Shown in pieces: positions 1-11,917 of a stretch of 59,313 bases of DNA. Both the position numbers and the translations under genes were made by a program. Each line of letters begins with the position of its first letter. The stretch's first letter is position 1. The notes beneath the pieces were generated by a model. It was given only the letters and a program-made list of their open reading frames with translations, did no database searches and was not told where the DNA came from. This DNA comes from Alectoria sarmentosa (lineage: Eukaryota > Ascomycota > Lecanoromycetes > Lecanorales > Parmeliaceae), in the NCBI GenBank assembly GCA_009733775.1, contig WOGZ01000216.1:1-59313 (forward strand), given 5' to 3'.

Positions 1-1090
1 AGAGAGAAAGTAAAAAAAAAAAAAAAAAAAAAGTTTAATCGACGTTAAGTCTTAAATTCGTCTGATCTTCGTTTGTTTATAAATATTATAAATTTAATTT
101 ATAAGTTTTAACTTATAATTAATTAAAACGTTAATAAACTTTAAATTAATAATAATAATATTGAAACGTGATTTTTTAAAAACGTGAAAAATTAATTATC
201 GTGATTTATTATTTATTCGTTAATAAAATTTATTAAATTTTGCGAAGATAAACGAATTTGCATTAATTAAAATCAAAAAAATCGAAATTCGTTATTAAGT
301 TTTTTTTTAAAAACGAAGCGTTAATTGATTTTATTAAATTTAGTATTATGAATATATTTTTTAAAATCGATTAAATAATAATAAAAAAACGATTCATTTA
401 TTTAAGTTTTTAAATATAACGTTAAATAACTATTTTTCGATCGAAATCGTCGAAAAGTAATTATATATATTTATAAAATTAAAATATAAATAATAATTTT
501 ATTATTAAATTTAATAAAAGAAAAAATTCGTTTAATAATTTTTTTTTAAAATGTTTTATAATATAAATAAAACGTTTAATTTCGATAAAATATTAATTCG
601 CGTTATTATAAAATTTAAATTTCAAAATATAAAAAAATGCTTTTAAAATAATAAAACTTTTTTCGTATAATTTAAAGTCGAAAGTTTTTAAAAATCGTTT
701 AAGAATTTCGAAAAAGTTAATGTTATTAAAAATAAAAAATTAATTTAAAGCGAAAACTCGAAAATTCGAATATAATTTATAATTTTTCGAAATAATTATA
801 AATTTTATAAAATTTTATTTATTTACGTTTAATTCGAGTTCGTTATTAATTTATTTCGAATTGTAAAACGCGTATTTAATTTTCGTTAATTTTTTTATTT
901 TTAATTATTATAAATTAAATTTAAAAAAAAGACGAAAGTTTATTTAAAATTAATTTTAACGATTGTTAATAAAACGCGAGCGATAATAATAACAACGATA
1001 ATAATAAATAAATCGAGGTTTAAAAAAGTTATAATTATTTTAAATAATTAGAATTATACACGGTTTCAAATTTACACGATTTTATTGTTA
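1..1090. repeat. AT-rich RIP-degraded block, left window edge
   Basis: Extremely AT-rich DNA with stop codons in every frame and no recognisable coding sequence. Most remaining cytosines are followed by guanine: in 121-660 I counted 23 of 31 cytosines in CpG. This is the pattern expected of a repeat hit by repeat-induced point mutation that spared CpG. The block runs off the left edge, so the element type and its left end cannot be seen. Base composition returns to normal at about 1,090-1,130. Confidence 0.8.
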
Positions 1091-1197
1091 TATTACGATT
1101 CTATTTTCTACGTGCCTTTAACGGTCATTGCAGAAAAAATTGCGGGGGCGGCTGCTAGTTTTGCGCTCCCGCCAAGGGTTTTGCCAAAAGAAGTATC

Positions 1198-1331
1198 CTC
1201 GTACTCGTACATTCCAGAAGTGAGCTACCTCGCTAAAGGATAGCGTCTTGGCACTTCACCAAATTCCTTAGGGGGTCCTTCCGCCGCTACTAAGCGAGGT
1301 AACTCACTTCTGGAATGTACGAGTGTACGAG
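1198..1331. mobile_element. Short inverted-repeat element (MITE-like)
   Basis: Two arms of about 40 bp, 1198-1236 and 1290-1331, are near-perfect inverted repeats of each other. The shared core reads ACTCGTACATTCCAGAAGTG on the left arm. About 53 bp of unrelated sequence lies between them. A TA lies just outside each end (AGTA on the left, GAGTATG on the right), compatible with a Tc1/mariner-type TA target duplication, though the arm tips differ by a small indel. No coding capacity. It sits between the AT-rich block and the WD40 gene. It could instead be a transcribed hairpin. Confidence 0.6.
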
Positions 1332-1550
1332 TATGCTCCAGTGACCTCTCAAATCACCTGCGGCATGCTGCATGCCCGCGCTCTCTACTTGCTGCAACAT
1401 GTCAAAAGCTTCCGATCCAGATCATTTCTTTCAAACAAGGTAGCTTCCCTTCTGCCAAAGACTCGTCACACTCATCCTGATCTCCTCTACTTCTCACAAG
1501 TCATTCCCTCGCTGAAACCAGCCGCAAAACCCTCAAGTCCAACAACGACC

Positions 1551-2693
1551 ATGGCTCCCCAATCCGTCTTCAAAGTAAAATCCTCGCCATCACCTCGCAT
1601 CCTGCAGACTCGGGCGCCGTATACGTAGCGGAAAGCGCTGGGACGGCAAGGAGGGTAGTGCTCGATGTAGGTGAGGTCATCTTTGCCCTTGTTGATACAA
1701 TACATCGTGTTGAAACCCTGCATTCTCAAGACTGGTGTAACCTCCCATCTTTATCGTGGACCGACGACGCCCCTTACCTCACTTGCTCTGTCTACTCCAT
1801 CCTGTAATGACTTCGTCTTCGCTGGCTCCTGGGACAAATCGATCTGGTCCTGGAACAGAAACACTCGGGCCCCACAACGCCGCTACTTTGGCCATTCTGA
1901 CTTCGTAAAAGCCCTTCTCTGCATTCGTACCAATGGGGCAGATGTCCTCATATCTGGCTCAACAGATGCTTCCATCATCCTCTGGAATATCGAGACGGGG
2001 GAGAAGCTACGTACACTGAAAGGAGGGCACACGAGAGGCATCTTAAACTTGGCCATTGACCCTACCACATACCCATCACTGGCGGAACGTGATGGAATAT
2101 CGATTGTGATGTTCAGCGTGGGGAGTGATAGAGAAATTAGGAGGTGGCGTATCAGCGACGACCTCTCTACCGGTAGCGAGATCGAGACGGACAATCCCGT
2201 CCTCCAGCATGAGACTAGCGTATATAGCTTACATTTCGACGCTGACGATGATTTGTGGACAGCCAGCGCCGACGGTAGCGTGAAGTGCCTGAGCAGGGAA
2301 AGAGGGTGGCAAGCTGACACCACGCTCGTACATGGAGACTACATTCGAGCAGTGGTCGTCGATGAGAGAGGTGGTTGGGTCGTGAGTGCTGGCAGAGATG
2401 AGGACGTGAAAATTTGGGACAGGGCGAGTGGCGAATTACATCACACGTTCTCGGGGCATTTTGATGAGATCACAGGGATGTTGTTAATTGGCCAGACGGT
2501 GGTGACAGTGAGTATAGATGCTACGATTAGGCGATGGTCGTTGAAGGCCGAGGATTTGGACAAGGCTGTGAGAGAAGCCGAAGGGGCAAAGAATGGGGTC
2601 GAAATGGAAGAGCAGGTAGTGCAAAAGAACGGGATAACAACGGACGATGAGGACAGAGAATTGGCCGAATTGATGGAAAGTGACGGTGAATGA
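1551..2693 (+). CDS. WD40-repeat protein, apparent frameshift near the start
   Basis: A beta-propeller WD40 protein; function unknown, probably a scaffold. The second exon (1731-2693) shows blades ending in SIWSW, IILWN, IRRWR, VKIWD and IRRWS and an acidic tail ending LAELMESDGE. Exon 1 ends at 1666 with a GT-AG intron at 1667-1730, which joins VVLD to TGVTSHLYRGPTTPLTS. The natural start is ATG 1551 (MAPQSVFKVK), but that frame stops at 1626. The family-like continuation (ILAITSHPADSGAVYVAESA) is one frame away, from about 1580. No intron repairs this; one missing base in the A-rich stretch at 1571-1580 would. It may be a sequencing error, or a real lesion making this a pseudogene. It converges on the carnitine acetyltransferase gene with 52 bp between stop codons. 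Confidence 0.75.
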
Positions 2694-2745
2694 GGCACTT
2701 GCTGGCTGGCTTAAAACAGTTACGACTATGGTTCCGCGTTACACT

Positions 2746-5317
2746 TTAGTACTCGCTCAGCCTCAACTTCTTCCCTACAGCTCGTCGTGCATTGCCTATC
2801 GCCGTCTCACTCGGCCTGTCCTTTTCCTCCTGGCTAGCCTTGAGGGCTTGTAATAGCATGCCAGCATCGAAGAAGCCATCTGCGCCTTGTCAGCCACATC
2901 TCCCAAAGAGTTGTGAGGAGACTACTCACAGCCACCTAACCCGTCATCGTCACTCTCCTCCTTCACATCGTCCACAGGACCTTCTTCCCCTTTGATTGCC
3001 CTTCCTCTCTTTGGCACCGCCTCTGGTCTCTCCACCTCCCTCGCTCGACTAGCCTTCGAACTCCTGCTCTTTTGTTGTGTCAACCTCAGGAGTCTTCTGA
3101 TTTCCAGGAAATAGCTCTCCAGTGTATCAATGAATCGCCTCGTCTGTCTATGCTTGCTACTTGCGCAAATAGATACCGAGTCATCTTTAATTATGTAGCC
3201 AATACCAAAGCCGTCGGCGGAGCTGGGGCCAAACCCGAATTGTCTGAGCGCAGGGTTGCCGCAGTTGGAGGTGGAGATAATGGTTGTGTTGATTTTGTCC
3301 CACCCGCTGTCGGCAAACAGAGCAGGCATTTGTTGAGTAGGCTGCTTGGCGTGCGGAGAGGGCGAAACGGAGCCGTCTCCTTTGGCGAACGAACTCCGAT
3401 TGGGTGATCCAACCTCTGAGTCCGCTTCTACTGGGCTCGAGTAGCCGTTTGAGCTCATGCCGTTGCTGCTTGCGGCCTCGGCTCCTTCTTCGTCAACGGC
3501 GCGCTGCCAGACACAGTAAAGGGCGTAGAGGTGGCGATCTTGGCCGAGCGCCTTGGCACACTCTTTTGTATGGGCTGTATGTCTTTGTGTTGCCTTTCGC
3601 AGAGTCTCGACCTTCTGGATGGCCGGGTTCTCACCCCAAAAGGTGCGAACAAAGTCCGCCGACTCGGGAGAGACGGCCCGTATGGCTTCAGTCCGGCCGT
3701 GGAGGAAGACCTTGGTCATTGCGGGCTCGTAGACGTTTTCTACACGGCCATAGAGACCATAGTAGGCGGCTTGGAATGCCATTTGGACAAAGGCGTCTGG
3801 AGAGAAGCCCGTTGAGGTCATAAAATTCTTTCCGTAACCGGTGAACTCCAAGGTCTGGAATTCATTCTGCTGGATGAGATCTGCTAGCCTTGTTTCGGCA
3901 AATCGTAACGCTGTGCTGAGCTCCGGCAGCATGTCCCATTCTAACTTATGTGGCGTTGTGCTGACGTCTCCAAAGCTATCTGGATCTCTTTTTGATGGAT
4001 CAGGACTGTCTGATCCCCACAGACTGGGAGCCTGTCCGTTGATGCTCTTAGCGAATCGTAGAATGGTGTCAGTGTAAAGGTCGCTGGCAAATCGCAGGAC
4101 CGTATGACCGTCGACACCAGTATGTTCAAAGTTGATACCTGCGCTGCCATTCTTGCAGACAATGATCTGCATCTTATCGTACCACCGATTTGTACAGGTG
4201 CCGACTTGGACGCCCTTGACAACGTCGCTCGTGCCGCAGAGCATGTTTCCGCAAAGCTGAGCGCTGGTTTGTGGTTCAGTGTAGTCAAGACATAAAACGA
4301 ACAGTGCAGAATCCACGATACCGAGACAGTCAGCATTGTTTGAATCCTCTTCTCGCGTCAGGACATCTCTCAGTCCTGACCAGATTTTTCGGTTCTCCGT
4401 ACTCAGTACCCCGAGCGCACCTTTTGCTGCTTCTTGAATATGTGTTTCCTCGGCATCGTCGACGATGACCTGCAGGTTCAGTGCCATATCTTTCTCCGTC
4501 ATGATCAGGTCTGCGTTGTCATCTAAGACATCGAACCAGTAGAATTGCCCCTTGCAAAGCACGACAATATGCTTCGCACCACTATCTTGCGCAATCTGAC
4601 ATCCATTCTCTGTTGGTACGCGGGCGGTGCCAAAGAGTCTCGAGTACTGGTACATACACAGTGGGGTCCCTTTCAAAGTGTCTGGCGGTAGCTCTTCCTT
4701 CCGGACTGCACGAACGAAGCAAAGAGCAGATATGACGAGAGACGCGGCACGTGTGACTTGATTGTTTCGAGCTGGCGTAGGGTCATCCTCCAGAAGAAAG
4801 AAGGGATTGAGATTCAGAACGACGGGATTGTCAAAGTTCAGATACGAATCGTACCCTGGAAGCACGCTATCAGTCTCGAGAATGACAGAAATTGTGAGGG
4901 GGTAGCCGAGAAGACGTGGGGAGACCTACAAAACTGCTCAATGTAGCTTGTCTTTCCAGTGGCATATTTCTTAAGCCTCGCCTGTAGCTCAAGTCCCTCT
5001 CCTTTCAAGAATTCTTGCGCCGCCACATCGGTATCCTCTTGCTCTCGTTCGCTCTGAAGTGGCCGGAGCACATCCTGATACTTCTTGAGGGTACTTTCGA
5101 GTTCTGGTATTGGCAGTCTTGGGAGCTTGTCTTGAGCGGCGAAGGTGATGCCCGGTTGGTGCTTCGCTCCTTGTGATGCTAGAGGTTCTCGCTGCGAGGC
5201 AGAGTATGACTGCTGTGTGCTCTTAGGCGATGAGCGATCGGCATTTGAGACGGGAGGCTGCGAATAGGCCAATGACTCATTTAGAGACTTAGGCATGGTG
5301 AAGGTGCGTACTGTCAT
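2746..5317 (-). CDS. facC: Carnitine O-acetyltransferase (FacC/YAT type)
   Basis: Transfers acetyl groups between CoA and carnitine so that acetyl units can cross membranes during growth on acetate or fatty acids. Three exons: 5317-4930, 4855-2930 and 2879-2746, giving 815 aa. Exon 1 carries the family signature LPRLPIPELESTLKKY. The first junction rebuilds EQFWYDSYLNFDNPVVLNLN. The catalytic His is about residue 374 in NFEHTGVDGH, and the substrate-binding STS motif is in TTIISTSNCGNPALRQFG. The last intron (2929-2881) is easily missed; splicing it replaces a premature stop with GGYGFFDAGMLLQALK and the family-like end GKKLRLSEY. There is no AKL-type C-terminus and no clear N-terminal targeting peptide, so a cytosolic FacC-like enzyme is more likely than the peroxisomal/mitochondrial isoform. 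The start could also be the Met at 5296. Confidence 0.93.
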
Positions 5318-5918
5318 GGTGAAGACGTCTTAGTCAGGTGAAGGTAGGAGACACCAGCGTTGAGACGGACAAGAGCTTCAAAGCACTTCTGTAGAAGTAA
5401 TGACAGTCTTGGAGGAAATACGAAGGCATTGTACTCAGCAATAGCAAGACGGTGAAAGAGGAAGATATCCTCGTATCAATGGCTCTTATGAGGCGTGGTA
5501 TGACAGACGTCAGATCATGGCCAAATGATGTAGACCCCGCGATGGAGTCAGAAAGTGCGCTGTCTTGTCTTTTGTTTCCATGGACCAAAGGGAGAAGGCA
5601 AGCTTTTGTATCATGCACTCGAGGACTGAGTACCTACCTCATGACCACCCGATCTTTCGCACGGGGAATTCGATTGCCACATTCGATTTGACAAGCACTC
5701 TCTACTCTATGCACATGGCCCCATGATGAAGCCACGATCGTCCGTCGTTCATGCACTCCACCTCAAAGACAGATAAATGAGCGGCCTGTTGCCCGGATGA
5801 ATGGCCTTGAGGCGTTGAAGAGGTACAGGCTACAGCAGAAGGTGGTTGCGCGTGAGGGGGTCCTTGCCGGCATCCAGAAGAGTAACTAGAGTACGGACCA
5901 GAGGAGGCAGATGGTATG
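5318..5918. other. Intergenic: upstream region of carnitine acetyltransferase
   Basis: About 600 bp of ordinary base composition between the carnitine acetyltransferase start and the left terminal repeat of the RIPped element. It should hold the promoter and 5' leader of the minus-strand gene. I see no protein I recognise in any frame, no RNA gene and no clear regulatory motif. Confidence 0.5.
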
Positions 5919-8232
5919 ATCGTGCCACACACTTAGCTCGTACCTCGCTAAGCGCTAGCCGGCCACATACAAATTAAATTCATGATCTATTGTATCGTCT
6001 ATATGCTCCTTCAACTCCATGATAACATGGTTACAAAAATTCATATTTCAGTTATACTTCAATCGCCACATCTTTTTGATTTTATTAATCGTCTTATAGA
6101 TCTTGTTATAAGCCGTGTCGTGTTTCTTTTATTGTGTCTTCTTTCGTTTCATCTTTTTTGCTTAAAGTATTTACAATGAAATTTACATCGTGCGCATTTT
6201 TTCGTTAATAAAGAGTTTTCGTTTAACTTTAAAGAGATTTAATTAACGATTTATTTATTATTTTATTTATTTTATTTCGATTTTTAAAAAGAGATAAATG
6301 AGATTATAAATTTAAAAAAATATAATTATTAATCAAAAATTTCGAAGATATAAAATAAATTATAAATACATTTCTTCGATTTTTATAGCGTTAAAATATC
6401 GCTTTTGAAAGAAAAAGATATTATTATAAACGTATTTTACATTTTTAATAAATTTAACTTTTTTTTAATATAAAATTTCTTTAATAATATTCGATTAAAT
6501 TTAGCGTATTTTAATAAAGATATTTACTTTTATATAAATGTTTTTTATATATATATATTTTCTTTTCACTTAGTTATTTTATTTAATATATTTATATAAT
6601 TTTACTTTATATTAATTTTAATAAATATTATTAAATCTTTAATAATATAAAATCAAAATTAAATACTAATTAAATATAAAAAGTTTATAATAAAGTTTTT
6701 TTATTTATATAATCGAGAATATATTATCAAGTTAATTTCGAAGTTAATAATAAAATATATAAAGTTTTATCGTAATTTAATTAATTTTCGCGTTTATGCG
6801 CGTGTTTATAACGTTAAATGCGTTTATAATACGATTTTTAACAATTAAATATAATATATTAATAATGTTATTAACACGTGTAAATATATATAAAAATAAG
6901 TTATTAATTAATTGAAATTTATATATAATTAACTTTTATTAAAAAGTTTACTTTTTTAATTCTTAAAAGTTGTGTATAAACTTGTTAAAAATTATATTAA
7001 AAAATTATTATTCGAATAAATAATGCATTAAAAAAAGGTTTTAATTAAATACTTTTAAAGTTTTTTTGATTTTCTTTATTTTTTGTTATTTCGCATTGCG
7101 CTTATTATACTTTCGAGTTTATCAAAAAAAGTTTTTTTTATAAAAGTCTTCAAAAAGCTATCGAAGAGCCCTTGAAAGATTATATTTCAAATAATCTTTA
7201 ATTTTAACTACGCTGCGTCGAAAGCAAAACGCGTTGCAATTTAACATTAAAATAATTAATTATAATAAAATAAATAACGCGCAATTTCGCAATTATATTT
7301 GCAAACTTAATTACGTTATAACGTTTTCAAAAAAAAATCTTTATCGACGTCGTTAATTCAATTAAATCGCTTTACGAGTTTAAAATTAATTTACAATTTT
7401 TTATAATTCTTTTCAAAAACACGATTCAAGATTTTAATAAATTTTATATTATATTACTTTCGATTTTTTTCATTCGATACGATAATTTCGATTTTCGTTA
7501 TTAAAATTTTATTCGACGTTCGACTTTTAACGTATATAATATATATATAATATTGCGTTCTTTTAATATATATTTGAAAAAAAGTTTTATATAAAAATTT
7601 GAAATTAAAAATGCTTTAATATTCAATTTAAAAAAGGTTAAAATTAAAAATGCGTTAAAAAATGCTTTAAATACGATTAAAAAGATTCGTATTCGTAATA
7701 AACGAAAAATAATTTATAAATTATATTAAAATGTTTTAAACGTCGTATAGTTTTTCGAAAAAAGAAAAAATCGCGGAGAAGAAAAAGATTCGCATTTAAA
7801 TTTGTTGAAAGTTTTAAATAAAGTTTATTATTACGTGATTTAATAAACTTAATACGCTTTTTTAATCTGAATTTATTTATAATATAAATAAATATACGTG
7901 ATTTTCATTATTTACGATGATATAATACGATGATTTAAAGATTGTTAAAAAGATATTTTATTTTTTGGTTAATGAGCGTTGCGATGAGTTTTGAAGATCT
8001 CATTATTATTTTGATTTAAAGGATTTGAGCGAAGATGATGATGAGGATTCGGAGGATGAAGGTTCTCAAACGGAGAATTAAGCAATTGTCAATACTGTAA
8101 ACACATATCATTTCATTGATCTTCTCCGTTGGGCTTGGCAAGCTTTCCATTATTGGGTAGCCCCGCGCCCCCAGCACATATTATGTGGCCGGCTAGCACT
8201 TAGCAAGGTACGAGCTAAGTGTGTGACACGAT
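5919..8232. mobile_element. RIPped DNA transposon with 51-bp terminal inverted repeats
   Basis: The 51 bp at 5919-5969 match the reverse complement of 8182-8232 at 48 positions. The tip reads ATCGTGCCACACACTTAGCT. All three differences are C-to-T in the right copy, read on the inverted strand. The 2.3-kb length and long TIRs suggest a class II element. The interior (about 6,170-8,080) is AT-rich and stop-riddled; the outer 100-250 bp keep normal composition. An acidic open tail at 7995-8081 may be the end of the transposase frame. A TA occurs near each tip but with a 2-nt offset, and I found no clean 8-bp duplication, so the superfamily (Tc1/mariner or hAT) is undecided. Confidence 0.85.
7995..8081 (+). 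pseudogene. Possible acidic C-terminal remnant of transposase
   Basis: A 28-codon stretch open to a TAA stop at 8079 reads DLKDLSEDDDEDSEDEGSQ near its end. It lies about 100 bp inside the right terminal repeat, where a plus-strand transposase would finish, and its composition is less AT-biased than the DNA before it. Acidic tails are common on fungal DNA-transposon proteins. This is inference from position and composition only; no catalytic motif survives. Confidence 0.35.
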
Positions 8233-9282
8233 TAGTCCTCGTACTACGAGTAGACCGGATGAACCGAAGCTGCGAAGCAATCGAGGCAATGTGCAATGTG
8301 CAATTTGCAATTTGCAATTGTTGCTACCAATACAATATTAATATCAATGAATGAGAGCTGATAAAGATAATCGTACTCTGCAGCAGTCACAGCCCAGTCA
8401 CAACCCTTGATGACGAGCGGCCAAGCCCCAGAAGATGGATTAAAGGAGATTTGGCCTGGTCCCCGGAAATTGGAGTAATCCCTATTCCCTATTCCCTACA
8501 GCCATATGATTGAGGCTCTTCGAGATGTACTTTTCCTACAAGGTGGACACAAGGTGGACTTGTCCCATCAATAAATCCTCCATGATCTATGTACTCTAAC
8601 CAAACGTAATGCAGCGAAGCTCTTGGAGCTCTACATATTACAAGTTGAAGTGGCCGGACTAAAGACAATTCTGACAGGACAGATATTGTTAATAAATATG
8701 TGATACATAGCACTCTCCTAACGTTGTAAAGGTGACGAAGCCACAATCATAAAAATTCAAGGATTCGTAGCCTGTCTGATCAAAGTCCATGTTTTAGAAA
8801 GCCTGAGGGACTGCGAGTAATAGTTGTGACGCTGGGAGTAGGGGTATCATCAACGGCCTGGAAAGCAGTCATTCATTGCGACCTCTTAATTGTGAGGTAA
8901 ACACAGGTCGCACCACCAGGAGACAGAACATTTGATGTAATGAGTGGCCCGCGATGGAAGCTGGAGAGGGAAGAGAAATAGGATGAGAGTGAGTGTGCCA
9001 TACGGAAGGCTGGGAGCAGAACGCGCTAGTGCAGCCTTATCAAATCTTAAATCAATGAGCTTCAATGGCTCCAAGACTAGACGGGTTCCCTCTTCAATCC
9101 ACTCCATCCTTCCACAACTTCCCTGGCACCAATTCATACTTAGTCTGCTGCCACATGCGGAAATCAGCAGTGCCCTGTCTCGGACCCTTTCAAGCGACCA
9201 AACCGACCACCTAACATCACCCTCCAGCAAGAATCCGAGGGCAGTATCCCGTATCCTTACAATTTACTCCACAAGTTCCGCC
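8233..9282. other. Intergenic: upstream region of YAG7-like gene
   Basis: About 1 kb of normal-composition DNA. It holds short imperfect simple repeats: CAATGTG/CAATTTG units around 8,290-8,322 and three CCCTATT-like units around 8,480-8,500. The last few hundred bases should include the promoter and leader of the YAG7-like gene. A frame is open upstream of ATG 9283, but the residues before it show no conservation I recognise. Confidence 0.5.
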
Positions 9283-10949
9283 ATGTCTACCGCCCAAGTG
9301 TCCAGCGCATTAGCTCACTCCGAGTCCAAGAGCGCGAGGAAGAAGAAAGCCAAGGCTGAAGCCCCAACTCAAACTGTAGCTTCACCAACGGACCCGGAAC
9401 CTGGAGCTGGGCAAACAGCCGTTGATGGTGCCGCAGCCGGGGCAGATGGGTCCTATGAGAGTCCATACATCAAGGAGCTGTATAAGTAGGCCCACCACTC
9501 GTTGAGTTCGTACCTCCAATATCACTCGGACGCTAATACGCTCTTCCTCAGGAACATCCGCAACATCAAGAAAAAGCTGGTGAGGAAACCTCTGTGCACG
9601 ATCATTGCGAATCTTCTGATCATGGAGTAACTAGAATGCTACCCAAAAAGTCGATTCTATCATCGCGGAGAATCCAGGCTCGTCGCTTGACGAGCTTCTT
9701 TCCGCCCGCAAGATCAACCAAGACCAAAAAGCTCAAGCTCAAAAGAAACCTTCGCTACAAGCTTCTCTTATGCAGCTCGAGGAACAGACCGCTCAGTATA
9801 AACAATTCGATGAAGACTATCAAAAGCGCTTAACTGCAGAAAAATCAGCTCTCGAGATCGCACACACGGATGAACTGCATAAGGTCAAGGAAGCTGCAGT
9901 CGCTGAGGCAGCAGCGGAGTGCAAGAAAGAAGCTAAAGACAATCTACTTGTGCTCAGTAAATTCCTGAGAGCTGCAGCAGCTAAGAGGCAGGGTGGTGAT
10001 GAGACTTCACCGGAAAATCGGGCTTTCGAAGGTGCCTTGCTGCTAGTCTACGGAGGCGAGGTCGGTGCGGTCGTGGCAATGGAGAGCTTGATTGCTGGTA
10101 GCGATGAAAAGGTGCCAACAGTGGATCAGACTCCCTCGGAGTTTACCTGTAAGACTTTTGGCCCACCTCTGGCCCTCAGCTCCTATCCACTATTTTCAAG
10201 GTCAATCTAGTAACATGTCATGCATAGACAAGCAGGTCCAAGACCTGGCGTTTGAGTATGCACCATACGCGGCGGAAGAAGCTTGGGCAGAAGAAGTCGC
10301 TCAGTCGGAGCCAGCACCTCCTGCTGGCGAAGATTCGTCCGCGGCCATTGGAACTGACCCTACCGTTGCTCATGCCGGACTCACAGAGATCCACGATTCA
10401 GCTGAGCCTACGGTGAACGGAGTCTCTCCCCACGTCGACACTCCCAGCGTGCCAGACGCATCAAGCATCGATGCTGGTGCGGCCAACGCAGCAGCCGGAA
10501 CCAATTGGGAGGCTAAGGACCCGGCTTCAGCCGATACTGGACACGATGAGTGGGTCGAGATCCCTCGGGATCCTACCGAGACAGAAACTGGAAACTCCGC
10601 CACACCCGCAGGGATGACGAGCACCCAGAGCTGGGCCGAAGATGTTCCTACTGAATCAACTGATTCCATGCCGACTCCAGCATACACGCAGACCCCAGTT
10701 GACGGCGGTGACGGTTTTCATGAAGTGCAGCATCATCGTGGCGGACGGGGTCGCGGTGGTGGCCAAGGAGAGCATCGTGGTGGTAACCGTGGTGGACGTG
10801 GCTTTAGGGGCGACCGTGGAGAGGGTGGAGGACGTAGCCGCGGAGGCTACAGGGGAGATCGCGGTGGAGGAGAAGGTGGTGGACGCGGTGGTGGACGTGG
10901 ACGTGGCGGATTCCGAGGTAACCGTGGGCGTGGCGATGGAGCCCAGTAG
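9283..10949 (+). CDS. YAG7: YAG7-like protein with C-terminal RGG box
   Basis: Four exons: 9283-9485, 9552-9579, 9635-10148 and 10228-10949, giving 488 aa. The 28-nt second exon encodes only NIRNIKKKL. The N-terminus is Ala/Lys-rich. The middle (VDSIIAENPGSSLDELLSAR, then a Gln/Glu/Ala-rich coiled-coil stretch and FEGALLLVYGGEVGAVVAME) is the part I associate with the fungal Yag7 family. The last 75 residues are an RGG/RG box (HRGGRGRGGGQGEHRGG and on), the usual hallmark of RNA binding and arginine methylation. Cellular role is poorly known: yeast Yag7 is a cytoplasmic protein without an assigned activity. Splice sites all rejoin in phase. An ASC-rich acidic linker (Ser/Thr/Pro/Glu) separates the core from the RGG box. 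Confidence 0.82.
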
Positions 10950-11504
10950 GCAAGTTGCGCTGATGCCGCGCTATCTGTCTCATTGGCTATTTTGCGCGTC
11001 GGATCATTGAGCATGTGGGATGCTCCTTGAATGATGCAAAAAGGATGAGTGGGAAAAGGTAGAGGGAGCGAGGAGCAGTATAGCATTTCATCTCATGTGG
11101 CTGCCGATGCATAGCCGGTAATGATTGACTTGCAAGCATTAGCATAAGCATGAGCATAGCGGGTGCATTGCGTCGAGAACGGGTCTAGAAGATGCTTTCT
11201 CATGCACTCATGACTTTGAGCATTAAGTACCTTGGCTACCTTATCAGGCACGCAGTTACATGCTACTCGTATTGTAGGGTTCTTGCTATTACATGCTGCT
11301 GGTATACAATATACAAAGATACAAGATACAAAGTCCCAGGGTCTCGCTACTTTACCATAGATAAAGTAGTACCTTACCTACCTTAGTAAAGTAAGTCTGA
11401 CTGTGGAGCAATGGGCCGCGACCGGTTCATGCAATGTGCGGCTGTCATCCGAACTGATTTCAAACTACCTTAGGGCTGATACATCAAACGTCGTCTGCTG
11501 CAAG

Positions 11505-11550
11505 GTACCTTACCTTACCTTACCTTACTTTACCTTACCTTACCTTACGT
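11505..11550. repeat. TTACC pentanucleotide microsatellite
   Basis: Nine or so near-perfect units of TTACC (CCTTA in another register), with one TTTACC variant. The same short word recurs in other intergenic spaces of this window. Confidence 0.9.
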
Positions 11551-11878
11551 GCATGATTGTCCCTCTGAGCCACTTGGTTGTGCCATATTTCCCCTCTGAT
11601 ATGGAAATGGGGGAATTGCGAATATGCATCATTGTAAGTAAGATGCGAAGACGAATATTCTGGGAGCTATGTGGTGGAGAAATGGGCTAGGGAGAGATTG
11701 ACAAGACCACAAGCTTTGGTCTTTGCCATGAGGGTCTTGATTCAAAGGTAGCCATGTCCCTCAGGTCCAAGGTTTGATGAGTGGTCGTACGAAGTTAAGT
11801 ACTCGTAGTCCACAGGTAAGACAAGGGCGACTGGGTTTGGAATCCCATCATTTTTCCACATTGACAGCTAGCTCCACA

Positions 11879-11917
11879 TACGTACATACATACATACATA
11901 CATACATACATACGTAC
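11879..11917. repeat. CATA tetranucleotide microsatellite
   Basis: About seven perfect CATA units flanked by ACGTACA variants, in the intergenic region upstream of the JmjC gene. Confidence 0.9.

Noticed and set aside
5911..8240. 8-bp hAT target duplication at the TIR element
   Set aside because: The eight bases outside each tip do not match. Only a TA with a 2-nt offset is present, so no superfamily is claimed.
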